NCBI RefSeq assembly: GCF_002211445.1
Contig: NZ_LSTO01000001.1
Span: forward strand, 4,152,841-4,216,840
Direction of reading: 5' to 3'
DNA length: 64,000 nucleotides
Source of the DNA: Noviherbaspirillum denitrificans
GTDB lineage: Bacteria > Pseudomonadota > Gammaproteobacteria > Burkholderiales > Burkholderiaceae_D
Under the pieces are notes generated by a model, which worked only from the letters and a program-made list of their open reading frames with translations, had not been told where the DNA came from and ran no database searches. Positions 53,384-63,608 of the stretch are shown one piece after another. The translations under genes and the position numbers were made by a program. How positions within the stretch are numbered: position 1 is the first letter of the stretch; each line of letters opens with the position of its first letter.

Positions 53384-54589
53384 GTGAATCCGCTGTTAAA
53401 CAAATTACAACCTTATCCCTTTGAAAAGCTGAAGCAACTGTTCGCAGGCGTGCAGCCGAACGCCGCTTACAGCCCGATCAGCCTTGGCATCGGGGAACCG
53501 AAACACCCCACGCCGGACCTGATCAAGAAGGCCCTGACTGACGGGCTTTCCGGACTCGCGAGCTATCCATCAACAGTCGGGTCGGACGCATTGCGTGCCG
53601 CAATCGCCGGCTGGCTGGAACGTCGCTACGGCCTTCCGAAAATTGATCCGGCGACGCAGGTGCTGCCGGTCAACGGGTCGAGGGAGGCCTTGTTTGCATT
53701 GGCTCAGACGGTTATTGATCCGACCAAGGGCGACGCACTCGTCATGTGCCCCAACCCCTTCTACCAGATCTATGAAGGCGCGGCCTACCTTGCCGGCGCA
53801 CAGCCCTACTTCGTGAACTCAGACCCGGCGCGCAATTTCGCCCCTGATTTCAGCAGCGTGCCGGAAGATGTCTGGCGCAGGGTGCAGCTCCTGTACATTT
53901 GCTCGCCGGGCAACCCGACGGGCGCGGTCTTGAACCTGGACGACTGGAAGGAATTGTTCGACCTGTCGGACAAGTACGGTTTCATCATCGCCTCGGATGA
54001 GTGCTATTCGGAGATTTACTTCCAGTCCGAACCTCCGCTTGGCGGCATGGAGGCAGCGCACAAACTGGGCCGGACGGGCTATCCCCGCCTGATTTCCTTC
54101 TCCAGCCTGTCCAAGCGCTCCAATGTGCCGGGCATGCGTTCGGGGTTCGTTGCAGGCGATGCCGAAATACTGAAAAAATACCTGCTCTACCGCACCTATC
54201 ACGGCAGCGCGATGAGCCCGTCGGTACAGACCGCATCGATCGCCGCCTGGAACGACGAGCGTCACGTCGAGGAAAACCGCGCCAAGTACATCGCCAAGTT
54301 CAAGCAGGTCACGCCGTTGCTCGAAGAAGTGCTGGATGTGCGCCTGCCCGATGCCAGTTTCTACCTTTGGGCACGGGTCGACCGCGATGTCGCCATCTCG
54401 GACACCGAGTTCGCGAAGCGCCTGTACGCCGAATATAATGTGACCGTGTTGCCCGGCAGTTATCTTGCCCGCGAAGCGCACGGCATCAACCCCGGACAGA
54501 ACCGCATCCGCATGGCGCTGGTGGCCGAGGTGGAAGAATGTCTCGAAGCGGCGCAGCGCATCGTCGAATTCACGCAAAAATTATCCTGA
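53384..54589 (+). CDS. dapC: Succinyldiaminopimelate transaminase
   Basis: PLP aminotransferase of the succinylase branch of lysine/meso-DAP synthesis. 401 residues, start GTG 53384. Substrate-site features are [20 protein letters not shown] and [30 protein letters not shown] and [12 protein letters not shown] contact the cofactor; the Schiff-base Lys (~244) is in [21 protein letters not shown]. The next gene is dapD and dapE follows further on, giving three consecutive enzymes of the same branch, so DapC rather than another class-I aminotransferase is well supported. Confidence 0.95.
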   Translation: MNPLLNKLQPYPFEKLKQLFAGVQPNAAYSPISLGIGEPKHPTPDLIKKALTDGLSGLASYPSTVGSDALRAAIAGWLERRYGLPKIDPATQVLPVNGSREALFALAQTVIDPTKGDALVMCPNPFYQIYEGAAYLAGAQPYFVNSDPARNFAPDFSSVPEDVWRRVQLLYICSPGNPTGAVLNLDDWKELFDLSDKYGFIIASDECYSEIYFQSEPPLGGMEAAHKLGRTGYPRLISFSSLSKRSNVPGMRSGFVAGDAEILKKYLLYRTYHGSAMSPSVQTASIAAWNDERHVEENRAKYIAKFKQVTPLLEEVLDVRLPDASFYLWARVDRDVAISDTEFAKRLYAEYNVTVLPGSYLAREAHGINPGQNRIRMALVAEVEECLEAAQRIVEFTQKLS

Positions 54590-54614
54590 TCCATCAACAT
54601 CGAGAAGCAAGCAA

Positions 54615-55439
54615 ATGACCCAACAACTCCAGCAGATCATCGACCAGGCCTGGGAAGACCGCGCCAATTTCTCCCCGAAGTCCGCTCCCGCGGAAGTGCG
54701 TGACGCCGTCGCCCACGTCCTGGAACAGCTCAACCAGGGCACGCTGCGCGTGGCGCAGAAGGACAGCGGCAGCTGGGTCGTGAACCAGTGGGTGAAGAAG
54801 GCGGTGCTCCTGTCCTTCCGCCTCGAAGACAACGTGCCGATGCCCGCCGGCGAAGGCATGCAGTTTTATGACAAGGTGCCGACCAAGTTCGCCAACTACA
54901 CCGCCGAGGATTTCGCCAAGGGCGGTTTCCGCGTGGTGCCGCCGGCTGTCGCACGCCGCGGCAGCTTCATCGGCAAGAACGTGGTCCTGATGCCCTCCTA
55001 CGTCAACATCGGCGCCTATGTCGATGAAGGCGCGATGGTCGACACCTGGGCGACCGTCGGTTCCTGCGCACAGATCGGCAAGAACGTCCACCTGTCCGGC
55101 GGCGTCGGCATCGGCGGCGTGCTGGAGCCGATGCAGGCCAACCCGACCATCATCGAAGACAACTGCTTCATCGGCGCGCGTTCCGAGATCGTCGAAGGCG
55201 TGATCGTGGAAGAGAACTCCGTGATCTCGATGGGCGTGTACATCGGCCAGTCGACCAAGATCTACGACCGTGCCACCGGCGAAATCACCTATGGCCGCAT
55301 TCCGGCCGGCTCGGTGGTCGTGTCGGGTAGCCTGCCCTCCGCCGACGGCAAGTACAGCCTGTACTGCGCGGTGATCGTCAAGCGCGTGGATGCAAAGACC
55401 CGCGCCAAGACCGGCATCAACGAACTGCTCCGCGACTGA
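54615..55439 (+). CDS. dapD: Tetrahydrodipicolinate N-succinyltransferase
   Basis: Adds succinyl to tetrahydrodipicolinate from succinyl-CoA, giving the substrate for DapC. 274 residues from ATG 54615. An N-terminal helical domain ([20 protein letters not shown]) is followed by a left-handed beta-helix of hexapeptide repeats (~105-230) with [20 protein letters not shown] and [21 protein letters not shown]-terminal [29 protein letters not shown] is family-typical. It is 25 bases after dapC and is followed by an intrinsic terminator. Confidence 0.98.
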   Translation: MTQQLQQIIDQAWEDRANFSPKSAPAEVRDAVAHVLEQLNQGTLRVAQKDSGSWVVNQWVKKAVLLSFRLEDNVPMPAGEGMQFYDKVPTKFANYTAEDFAKGGFRVVPPAVARRGSFIGKNVVLMPSYVNIGAYVDEGAMVDTWATVGSCAQIGKNVHLSGGVGIGGVLEPMQANPTIIEDNCFIGARSEIVEGVIVEENSVISMGVYIGQSTKIYDRATGEITYGRIPAGSVVVSGSLPSADGKYSLYCAVIVKRVDAKTRAKTGINELLRD

Positions 55440-55452
55440 TCGTGTGACGGAT

Positions 55453-55476
55453 GGCCGCCCTTCCGGCGGCCTTTTT
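55453..55476 (+). terminator. Intrinsic terminator after dapD
   Basis: GGCCGCC (55453-55459) pairs perfectly with GGCGGCC (55465-55471) around CTTCC and is followed by TTTTT. It separates dapCD from pilU. Confidence 0.9.
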
Positions 55477-55498
55477 CATCGCCCACCTGGAGATCATC

Positions 55499-56632
55499 AT
55501 GGCAATGGACAGGCTGTTCCAGCTGATGAAGGATAAGAAGGCATCGGATCTGTTCATCACCGTGAACTCGCCGATCCACATCAAGATCAACGGCCACCTG
55601 CTTCCCGTCAACCAGCAGAAAATGGACAACGCGACCATCAAGTCGCTGTTGTCGGAAGTGACCTCCGCCAAGCAATTGCAGGAACTGGACGAGCACAATG
55701 AACTGAACATGGGCATCCCCGTGCCCGGTGTCGGTAGCTTCCGCCTTTCCGCATTCCGCCAGCGCGGCAGCATTTCCGCCGTGTTCCGCTACATTCCGGG
55801 AGAGATTCCGCGTCTCGCCGACCTGAACGTGCCGCCGGTTCTGGCAGAGGTCATCATGGAAAAGCGCGGCCTGATCCTGGTCGTGGGTTCGACCGGCTCT
55901 GGCAAATCGACAACGATTGCCGCGATGCTTGACCACCGCAACATCACCAAGACCGGCCACATCCTGACGCTGGAAGACCCGATCGAATTCCTGTTCGTCA
56001 ACAAGAAGTCCATCGTCAACCAGCGCGAGATCGGCACCGACGCCGACAGTCTGCAGATTGCACTGAAGAACGCACTGCGCCAGGCGCCGGACTGCATCCT
56101 GATCGGCGAGATCCGCGACAAGGAAACCATGGGCAACGCGCTGGCCTACGCCCAGTCCGGCCACCTTGTCGTGGCGACCCTGCATGCGAACAACAGCTAC
56201 CAGGCGCTGACCCGCATCATCAACTTCTATCCACTGGAAACCCGCCCATCCCTGCTGGTCGACCTCTCGGTCACTATCAAGGCGATCATTTCGCAGCGCC
56301 TCGTACAGGCGAAGGATGGCGGACGACGTGCCGCGGTGGAAGTGCTGCTGAATACCCGCCACGTGGCGGAACTGATCGAGCAAGGCGAAATCAGCCAGAT
56401 CAAGGAAGCGCTCGAAAAGAGTATGGCGCCGGGTTCGCAGACCTTCGAGCAGGCACTGATGCAACTCATCCAGGATGAGGTGATCACGCAGGAAGAGGCT
56501 TTGGCCAACGCCGATTCGGCGACCAATCTTTACTGGCTGATCAACAATTCCCAGGGCAAGAAGCCCGAACCCGAGCCGGAGCCGAAGAAGGACGACGGCC
56601 CCACCTTTACCGAATTCACCCTGAACGTTTGA
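55499..56632 (+). CDS. pilU: PilT/PilU family type IV pilus retraction ATPase
   Basis: Hexameric ATPase of the secretion-ATPase superfamily, powering pilus retraction. 377 residues from ATG 55499 with GGAG close by. N-terminal PAS-like domain (KKASDLFITVNSPIHIKING), Walker A GSTGSGKSTTIA (130-138), Asp box ILTLEDPIEFLF, Walker B CILIGEIRDKETM and the His box HLVVATLHANNSYQALTRIINF. The long C-terminal tail ending PTFTEFTLNV is more like PilU than PilT. No pilT or other pil gene is in the window; it lies between dapD and the ArsC-like gene. Confidence 0.9.
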   Translation: MAMDRLFQLMKDKKASDLFITVNSPIHIKINGHLLPVNQQKMDNATIKSLLSEVTSAKQLQELDEHNELNMGIPVPGVGSFRLSAFRQRGSISAVFRYIPGEIPRLADLNVPPVLAEVIMEKRGLILVVGSTGSGKSTTIAAMLDHRNITKTGHILTLEDPIEFLFVNKKSIVNQREIGTDADSLQIALKNALRQAPDCILIGEIRDKETMGNALAYAQSGHLVVATLHANNSYQALTRIINFYPLETRPSLLVDLSVTIKAIISQRLVQAKDGGRRAAVEVLLNTRHVAELIEQGEISQIKEALEKSMAPGSQTFEQALMQLIQDEVITQEEALANADSATNLYWLINNSQGKKPEPEPEPKKDDGPTFTEFTLNV

Positions 56633-56635
56633 TCC

Positions 56636-56989
56636 ATGGCAGTCACCCTGTACGGCATCCCCAACTGCGACACCGTCAAGAAGGCGCGCACCTGGCTGGA
56701 CAAAAATGGCATTGCGCACACCTTCCACGATTTCAAGAAGGCCGGACTGACGCCGGCACTCGTGAACGGATGGCTGAAGCAGCTTGAATGGGATGTGCTC
56801 GTCAACCGCAAGGGAACCACCTGGCGCGCACTTCCGGATGAACGCAAGGCAGCCATCGCCGATGCGCAAAGCGCGGCGGCCCTGATGCTGGAATCCCCGT
56901 CCGTGATCAAGCGCCCGGTCCTCGACTTTGACGGCGCAATGCATGTCGGCTTTTCCGACACCAACTACCAACAGATTTTCAAGAAGTAA
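56636..56989 (+). CDS. ArsC/Spx family protein (YffB-like)
   Basis: 117 residues of the ArsC/Spx thioredoxin-like fold. GIPNCDTVKKARTWLDKNGIAHTFHDFKKAGL holds the active-site Cys11, followed by VLVNRKGTTWRALPDE and SVIKRPVLDFDGAMHVGFSD, where Arg/Lys replace part of the arsenate-binding set. This is the pattern of E. coli YffB, which lies next to dapE as here. It is probably a glutathione-dependent thiol reductase and not an arsenate reductase. Starts 3 bases after the pilU stop and 3 bases before dapE, so they are one operon. Confidence 0.93.
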   Translation: MAVTLYGIPNCDTVKKARTWLDKNGIAHTFHDFKKAGLTPALVNGWLKQLEWDVLVNRKGTTWRALPDERKAAIADAQSAAALMLESPSVIKRPVLDFDGAMHVGFSDTNYQQIFKK

Positions 56990-58120
<1,131 letters not shown>

Positions 58121-58130
58121 TTCCCCATCC

Positions 58131-58153
58131 GCCCTCTCCATCCCGGAGGGGGC
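58131..58153 (+). other. GC-rich hairpin in the dapE-prmB spacer
   Basis: A 9-bp stem (58131-58139 with 58145-58153, one G-U) with a 5-base loop, followed within 10 bases by GGCATT/AATGCC. No T-run, so it is unlikely to be a full terminator; it may stabilise the dapE message. Confidence 0.4.
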
Positions 58154-58191
58154 ACTGGCATTCCAATGCCGCACCGAACGAAGAGTCCCTC

Positions 58192-59082
58192 ATGACCCCA
58201 AATGATTTCTCCACCATCCGCGACCTGATTCGCTACGCGGTCACCCGTTTCAACTCGGCCAAGCTATTCTTTGGCCACGGCAGCAGCAACGCCTTTGACG
58301 AAGCAGCCTACCTGGTCCTGCATACCCTCCAGCTCCCGCTCGACAAACTGGAACCCTTCTATGATGCGCGCCTGCTGCCGGAGGAAACGGCAAAGGTACT
58401 CAACGTCATCGAACGCCGTGCGACCGAACGCGTCCCTGCCGCATACCTGACCAACGAAGCCTGGCTGGGCGACTACCGTTTCTACGTCGACGAACGCGTG
58501 ATCGTGCCGCGCTCCTTTATCGCTGAACTGATCCCCGATCATTTCGCCCCGTGGGTGGACGATCCGGAATCCGTCGCGAACGTGCTGGAACTGTGCACTG
58601 GTTCGGGCTGCCTGCCAATCATGCTGGCCGACCACTTCCCGAATGCGCATGTGGACGCCGTCGACATCTCTCCCGACGCGCTTGCCGTGGCGCAGTGCAA
58701 CGTCGACGAGTATGAACTGCAGGACCGCATTACGCTGATCCAGTCGGACCTGTATACCAAGGTGCCGAAAAAGAAGTACGACCTGATCGTCACCAACCCG
58801 CCCTACGTCAACGCAACCTCGATGGGCAAGCTGCCGCAGGAATACCTGCGCGAGCCGCAGATCGCCCTGGCCGGCGGCGAGGACGGCATGGACCTCGTGC
58901 GCAAGATCGTCGCGGGCGCGGGTGAGCGACTTACGCCCAACGGCGTGCTGGTCGTTGAAATCGGTAACGAGCGGGAATTCGCCGAAGCAGCCTTCGCCGA
59001 TCTCGAACTGACCTGGCTTTCGACCAGCGCGGGCGACGATGCTGTATTCCTGCTGACTGCCGACCAGTTGAACGCGCAATGA
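58192..59082 (+). CDS. prmB: 50S ribosomal protein L3 glutamine methyltransferase
   Basis: SAM-dependent N5-methylation of a Gln in ribosomal protein L3 (E. coli Q150). 296 residues. An N-terminal helical domain (IRDLIRYAVTRFNSAKLFFGHG and AYLVLHTLQLPLDKLEPF) precedes the Rossmann methyltransferase domain with VLELCTGSGCLPIML, VDAVDISPDALAVAQ and the substrate-binding NPPY in DLIVTNPPYVNATSM. FFGHG and VPRSFIAELI separate PrmB from PrmC. It overlaps the following ABC-F gene by four bases (ATGA). Confidence 0.96.
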   Translation: MTPNDFSTIRDLIRYAVTRFNSAKLFFGHGSSNAFDEAAYLVLHTLQLPLDKLEPFYDARLLPEETAKVLNVIERRATERVPAAYLTNEAWLGDYRFYVDERVIVPRSFIAELIPDHFAPWVDDPESVANVLELCTGSGCLPIMLADHFPNAHVDAVDISPDALAVAQCNVDEYELQDRITLIQSDLYTKVPKKKYDLIVTNPPYVNATSMGKLPQEYLREPQIALAGGEDGMDLVRKIVAGAGERLTPNGVLVVEIGNEREFAEAAFADLELTWLSTSAGDDAVFLLTADQLNAQ

Positions 59083-61031
59083 TCCGTTTCCAGCAAGTCA
59101 GCCTGACCCGCGGCATCAAGCCGCTGCTCGAAGGCGTCGACCTGACGCTGAATCCCGGGGAAAAGATCGGCCTGATCGGCGCCAACGGAGCGGGCAAGTC
59201 CAGCCTGTTCGCGATGCTGCGCGGCGAGTTGCACGCCGATCTCGGTTCGGTCGATTTTCCTGCGAAATGGCGCATGGCCTACGTGGCGCAGGAAACACCG
59301 GCGCTGGATCGTCCGGCCATCGAATACGCGATCGACGGCGACGCCAACCTGCGCAAGCTGGAGGCGGAACTGGCCCAGCTTGAAGGCACGTCGGGCTGCC
59401 ACGCGGAAGGCACCCGCATTGCGGAACTGCACACCGCGCTCGCGGACGCCGACGCCTACACCGTCCGTTCGCGCGCAGAGCAATTGCTGACCGGCCTCGG
59501 CTTTTCCCAGGACCAGATGCAGCAGCCGGTGGCGAGCTTTTCCGGCGGCTGGCGCATGCGCCTGAATCTCGCGCAGGCGCTGATGTGTCCCTCCGACCTG
59601 CTCCTGCTGGACGAACCGACCAACCACCTCGACCTCGATGCGATCATCTGGCTCGAGGACTGGCTCAAGCGCTACCCCGGCACGCTGATCATCATTTCGC
59701 ACGATCGCGATTTCCTCGACGGCGTCGTCAATGTCATCGTGCACATCGACGACCGGAAGCTGAAGCGCTACGGCGGCAACTACTCGTCCTTCGAGACCCA
59801 GCGCGCGGCGCAAATCGCGCTCACGCAAGCCGCTTTTGAAAAGCAGGCAAGGCAACGCGCGCACCTGCAATCGTTCATCGACCGCTTCAAGGCCAAGGCC
59901 ACCAAGGCAAGGCAGGCGCAAAGCCGCATGAAGATGCTGGCGAAGATGGAAGAGATTGCGCCGTTGCGTGCCGCTGCGGAGTTCTCCTTCGAATTCCGCG
60001 AGCCGCTGAGCGCGCCGAACCCGCTGCTGGTGATGGAAGAGGTTGTCGCTGGCTACCGAGTCGACGACACCGAAAAGCCGATCGTCTCGCGCATCGAATT
60101 TTCGTTGCAGACCGGACAGCGCATCGGTCTGCTCGGCGTCAACGGCGCCGGCAAATCGACGCTGGTCAAGACTATTGCCGGTGAAATCGATCCGCTATCC
60201 GGCACCATGCGCCTGGGCAAAGGCTTGGCCATCGGCTATTTCGCCCAGCACCAGGTCGAAATGCTGCGTCACGACGAGTCGCCGCTCTGGCACTTGTCGC
60301 GTATCGCGCCGACTACCCGCGAGCAGGAGCTGCGTAATTTCCTCGGCGGCTTCAACTTCGGCGGTGACATGGTGACGAGCAAGATCGCACCCTTCTCCGG
60401 CGGCGAAAAAGCCCGGCTGGCACTGGCGCTGATCGTCTGGCAGCGCCCCAACCTGCTGCTGCTCGACGAACCGACCAACCACCTCGACCTCGAAACACGC
60501 GAGGCGCTCACGATGGCGCTGGCGCAGTTCGAGGGCACGCTCGTGCTCGTGTCGCACGACCGCCACCTGCTGCGCGCCACCACCGACCAGTTCATGATCG
60601 TTGCCGAAGGCAGGCTGCAGCCGTTCGACGGCGACCTCGACGATTACCGCGACTGGCTGTTCAAGACAAAGCTTGGCAAGGCTGAAGCACCGGCAAGTAC
60701 CTCGGAGAAGTCCGGAGGCTCGCAAACCGCGACGGAATCGCGCGAAGACCGCCAGGAGCGTCGCCGGCTCGAGGCGGAAGAACGACAGCGCCTCTCCGCG
60801 CTGCGCAAGCCTATCGAGTCGCGCATCAAGCGCCTCGACGAGCAGATGGCAAAACTAAACACGCGAAAGACCGAAGTGGACGCGCGCCTCGCCGATCCTT
60901 CGATCTACGACGACGCGAACAAGGAAGAACTGAAGGCCCTGATCCTCGACCAGGCCTATATTGCGAAAGAACTGGAGCAGCTTGAAACCGAGTGGCTGGA
61001 CCAGCAGGAAGCCCTCGAAAAGCTGGCTTAA
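59079..61031 (+). CDS. yheS: ABC-F family ATPase, YheS type
   Basis: Second ABC-F ribosome-associated ATPase of the window. 650 residues, following E. coli YheS along its length: MIRFQQVSLTRGIKPLLEGVDL, Walker A GANGAGKSS, signature SFSGGWRMRLNLAQALM, Walker [21 protein letters not shown], then the second half with GVNGAGKSTLVKTIAGE, FSGGEKARLALALIVWQRPN and [21 protein letters not shown] long charged C-terminal coiled coil (~540-645) distinguishes it from YbiT. The interdomain linker has YIDRF-type sequence (SFIDRFKAKATKARQAQSRM). ATGA overlap with prmB links two ribosome-acting proteins. Confidence 0.95.
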   Translation: MIRFQQVSLTRGIKPLLEGVDLTLNPGEKIGLIGANGAGKSSLFAMLRGELHADLGSVDFPAKWRMAYVAQETPALDRPAIEYAIDGDANLRKLEAELAQLEGTSGCHAEGTRIAELHTALADADAYTVRSRAEQLLTGLGFSQDQMQQPVASFSGGWRMRLNLAQALMCPSDLLLLDEPTNHLDLDAIIWLEDWLKRYPGTLIIISHDRDFLDGVVNVIVHIDDRKLKRYGGNYSSFETQRAAQIALTQAAFEKQARQRAHLQSFIDRFKAKATKARQAQSRMKMLAKMEEIAPLRAAAEFSFEFREPLSAPNPLLVMEEVVAGYRVDDTEKPIVSRIEFSLQTGQRIGLLGVNGAGKSTLVKTIAGEIDPLSGTMRLGKGLAIGYFAQHQVEMLRHDESPLWHLSRIAPTTREQELRNFLGGFNFGGDMVTSKIAPFSGGEKARLALALIVWQRPNLLLLDEPTNHLDLETREALTMALAQFEGTLVLVSHDRHLLRATTDQFMIVAEGRLQPFDGDLDDYRDWLFKTKLGKAEAPASTSEKSGGSQTATESREDRQERRRLEAEERQRLSALRKPIESRIKRLDEQMAKLNTRKTEVDARLADPSIYDDANKEELKALILDQAYIAKELEQLETEWLDQQEALEKLA

Positions 61032-61053
61032 GGCACCTTATAGGAGGCAACGC

Positions 61054-62142
61054 ATGAACGCAGCAGTCGACAAACCCTTGCAAGGCATCCGCGTGCTCGA
61101 CCTCACCCGGCTCCTGCCCGGGCCGGTCGCGACCATGCACCTCGCTGACATGGGCGCCGAAGTCATCAAGATCGAAGATCCCGGCATCGGCGACTATGCC
61201 CGCACCATGGGCCATGTGCGCAAGGAAGTGTCGCAGTTCTTCATTGCGGTCAACCGCGGCAAACAAGGCATGCGCCTCGACCTCAAGGATGCCGCGCAGC
61301 GCGACACCTTCCTCGGCATGGTCGAAACCACCGACGTGGTCGTCGAGAGTTTCCGTCCGGGCGTGATGGACAAGCTGGGCGTGGGCTGGGAAACGCTGCG
61401 CGCGCGGAATCCACGCCTCGTCATGTGCGCCATTTCCGGCTATGGCAAGGATGGCCCGTTCGCGCAATTGGCGGGACACGACATCAACTACATCGGTATG
61501 GCCGGCATGTTGGAACAGAACGTCGGCCCGGACGGCGTTCCCGCCTTGTCCAACCTGCAAGTCGGCGACCTGCTCGGCGGCGCGCAGGCGGCGGTGCAAG
61601 GCATCCTTGCCGCCATCATCGGCGCAAAAGCAAGCGGCAAGGGCCGCTTCGTCGACGTATCGATGACGGATGCAGTCTTCGCGCACAACATCATGCCGCT
61701 GGTGGCGGTAAATAACTTTGGCCGCACCGCGACGCCCGGCCGGGATCTGCTGACCGGTGGTGTTCCCTGCTACAACGTCTACCGCACCAGCGACGGCCGC
61801 TTCATGGCTGTCGGCGCGCTGGAGCTGAAGTTCTGGGAAACCTGCTGCGACGTCCTCGATCGTCCCGACCTGAAAAATCGCCACTGGAGCCTCGGACAGG
61901 AGGTCGGCGGAGAAGACGCGATGGCGGTGAAAGCCGAGCTGGATGCGATCTTCGTTCGGAGGACACTGGCGGACTGGACCGAAAGCTTCGCCAAGGCGGA
62001 TTGCTGCGTGACTCCGATCCTGCGTGCCGACGAAGCCGTCGCGCACCCGCTGTTCCAGGCGCGGGCGATGGTGGAACGCAAGGACCATCCGACCGAAGGC
62101 CCGTACTGGTCTACGGGTCCTGCGGTAAGATTCCACGGATAA
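61054..62142 (+). CDS. CaiB/BaiF family protein, alpha-methylacyl-CoA racemase-like
   Basis: 362 residues from ATG 61054, preceded by a consensus AGGAGG. Class III CoA-transferase fold: GIRVLDLTRLLPGPVATMHLAD at the start, IKIEDPGIGDYAR and VDVSMTDAVFAHNI. The pair H142 (in AGHDINYIGMAGM) and D172 (in LQVGDLLGGAQAA) sits 30 residues apart, as do the catalytic His126/Asp156 of alpha-methylacyl-CoA racemase, and GHDINY is that family's signature. I therefore favour a racemase over a transferase, with substrate unknown (branched acyl-CoA). The gene follows yheS by 22 bases and precedes a GNAT. Confidence 0.85.
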   Translation: MNAAVDKPLQGIRVLDLTRLLPGPVATMHLADMGAEVIKIEDPGIGDYARTMGHVRKEVSQFFIAVNRGKQGMRLDLKDAAQRDTFLGMVETTDVVVESFRPGVMDKLGVGWETLRARNPRLVMCAISGYGKDGPFAQLAGHDINYIGMAGMLEQNVGPDGVPALSNLQVGDLLGGAQAAVQGILAAIIGAKASGKGRFVDVSMTDAVFAHNIMPLVAVNNFGRTATPGRDLLTGGVPCYNVYRTSDGRFMAVGALELKFWETCCDVLDRPDLKNRHWSLGQEVGGEDAMAVKAELDAIFVRRTLADWTESFAKADCCVTPILRADEAVAHPLFQARAMVERKDHPTEGPYWSTGPAVRFHG

Positions 62143-62182
62143 GGGCCTCGTCTCATCCGGCGAGGCCAAACGACCGCTTGCC

Positions 62183-62746
62183 ATGCCAAACGCCTTCCCT
62201 ATCCTGCGCACGCCGCGCCTGACATTACGCCAGGTCGTACTGGCGGATGCGCCTGCGCTCTTTTCCATCCATTCGGATGCTGAATGGATGCGGTGGTATG
62301 GCGTCGATCCGGTCAGCAGCATGGGCGAAGCCGAGCATCTTGCCGACCTGTTCTCGAGCTGGTTCGCCGCAGGCACAGGCTACCGCTGGGCACTGGAACG
62401 CCGCGAGGATCGCCAGCTGATCGGCACCTGCGGCTTGTTCCGCTGGAACAAGAGCTGGCGCAACTGCGTGATCGGCTACGAGATCGGGCGCGCGCAGAAA
62501 CGTCAGGGTTACATGCTCGAAGCCATCACGGCCATCCTCGACTACGGATTCGATGTCATGTCGCTTCACCGTGTCCAGGCCGAAACGCATCCGGACAACC
62601 TCGCCTCGATCAGCCTTGCGTCGCGGCTCGGATTCCGCTTCGAAGGCGTGCACAGGGAACAAGCTTTCTGGGGCGGGCGCTTCCACGACCTCAACTGCTA
62701 CTCACTGCTGGAACGCGACTGGCGCAGGCTCCGCCAGGACGCGTGA
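62183..62746 (+). CDS. GNAT N-acetyltransferase (RimJ/RimL type)
   Basis: 187 residues of the GNAT fold. PRLTLRQVVLADAPALFSIH starts the domain; IGTCGLFRWNKSWRNCVIGYEIG and the acetyl-CoA-binding QKRQGYMLEAITAILDYGF are the central motifs; HRVQAETHPDNLASISLASRLGFRFEG is the typical RimJ/RimL C-terminal part. Substrate unknown: ribosomal protein N-termini, antibiotics and small amines are all acetylated by this group. It ends in a GTGA overlap with the possible GTG start of the next gene. Confidence 0.9.
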   Translation: MPNAFPILRTPRLTLRQVVLADAPALFSIHSDAEWMRWYGVDPVSSMGEAEHLADLFSSWFAAGTGYRWALERREDRQLIGTCGLFRWNKSWRNCVIGYEIGRAQKRQGYMLEAITAILDYGFDVMSLHRVQAETHPDNLASISLASRLGFRFEGVHREQAFWGGRFHDLNCYSLLERDWRRLRQDA

Positions 62747-62751
62747 CGAAT

Positions 62752-63585
62752 ATGGCACCAACACTCAACATCATCGGCTGCGGCCAGGTCGGCAAGGTGC
62801 TCGGAAGACTGTGGACGGAACACGGAACATTCCAGGTACAGGATGTCCTGAACAGGTCGAGCGAGAGCGCCACACACGCAATCGAATTCCTCGGCGCCGG
62901 ACGCGCCACGCCCGGCTGGGATGACTTGCACCCCGCCGACGTTTTCCTGATCGGAACGCCGGACGACCAGGTGGAGCCGACCTGCGCGCGACTTGCCGAA
63001 AGCGGCTTGCTCCGGCCGGGCGACGTGGTTTTCCATTGCAGCGGCGCGTTGCCGTCAACTGCGCTTGCATCGGCAAAAACGCGCGGTGCGGCGACCGCGA
63101 GCGTGCATCCCATCCGCAGCTTCGCCGGAGCGGATGCTGTCGCCCGCGCGTTCGTCGGCACATACTGCGGGATGGAAGGCGACGCCGCTGCGCTTGGCGT
63201 GCTCGGCCCAGCGTTCTCTGCGATCGGCGCCCGTCTGGTCACGATCGATCCCCGGTTCAAAACCATCTATCATTCAGCGGCCGTCTTCTCGTCGAACTAT
63301 CTTGTCTCCCTGCTCGACGTGGCTGTCGAAGCCTATGCCAAAGCCGGCGTTCCGCGCGATGAAGCGCTGCGGCTGATGGAACCGCTGGTGCGCGGCACGG
63401 TCGATAATGTCTTCCGGCTTGGCACGACCGAGGCGCTGACGGGACCGATTGCCCGCGGCGACGTCGCGACGGTGCTCCGGCAATACCGCGCACTGAGTGG
63501 CTGGGACAAGCGCATTGGTGCGCTGTACAAGCGACTTGGCAAGTTCACGGCTGCCATCGCCGCCCGCAAGCGCCGGCAAAACTGA
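62752..63585 (+). CDS. Rossmann-fold DUF2520 protein
   Basis: 277 residues from ATG 62752 (a GTG at 62743, overlapping the GNAT stop, would add three). N-terminal NAD(P)-binding Rossmann fold with LNIIGCGQVGKVLGRLWTEHG, then VFLIGTPDDQVEP and VFHCSGALPS; the C-terminal all-helical DUF2520 domain includes SVHPIRSFAGAD and YHSAAVFSSNYLVSLLDVAVEAY, similar in layout to 6-phosphogluconate/ketopantoate-reductase-like enzymes. The reaction is unknown, and members are annotated as putative oxidoreductases. Likely co-transcribed with the GNAT gene. Confidence 0.9.
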   Translation: MAPTLNIIGCGQVGKVLGRLWTEHGTFQVQDVLNRSSESATHAIEFLGAGRATPGWDDLHPADVFLIGTPDDQVEPTCARLAESGLLRPGDVVFHCSGALPSTALASAKTRGAATASVHPIRSFAGADAVARAFVGTYCGMEGDAAALGVLGPAFSAIGARLVTIDPRFKTIYHSAAVFSSNYLVSLLDVAVEAYAKAGVPRDEALRLMEPLVRGTVDNVFRLGTTEALTGPIARGDVATVLRQYRALSGWDKRIGALYKRLGKFTAAIAARKRRQN

Positions 63586-63608
63586 CACTCCGGAAAAGGA
63601 TCCAAACC

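Noticed and set aside
56636-56989. Arsenate reductase (arsC)
   Set aside because: The active-site Cys is present, but sequence pattern and position next to dapE fit the YffB-type thiol reductase; no ars genes nearby.
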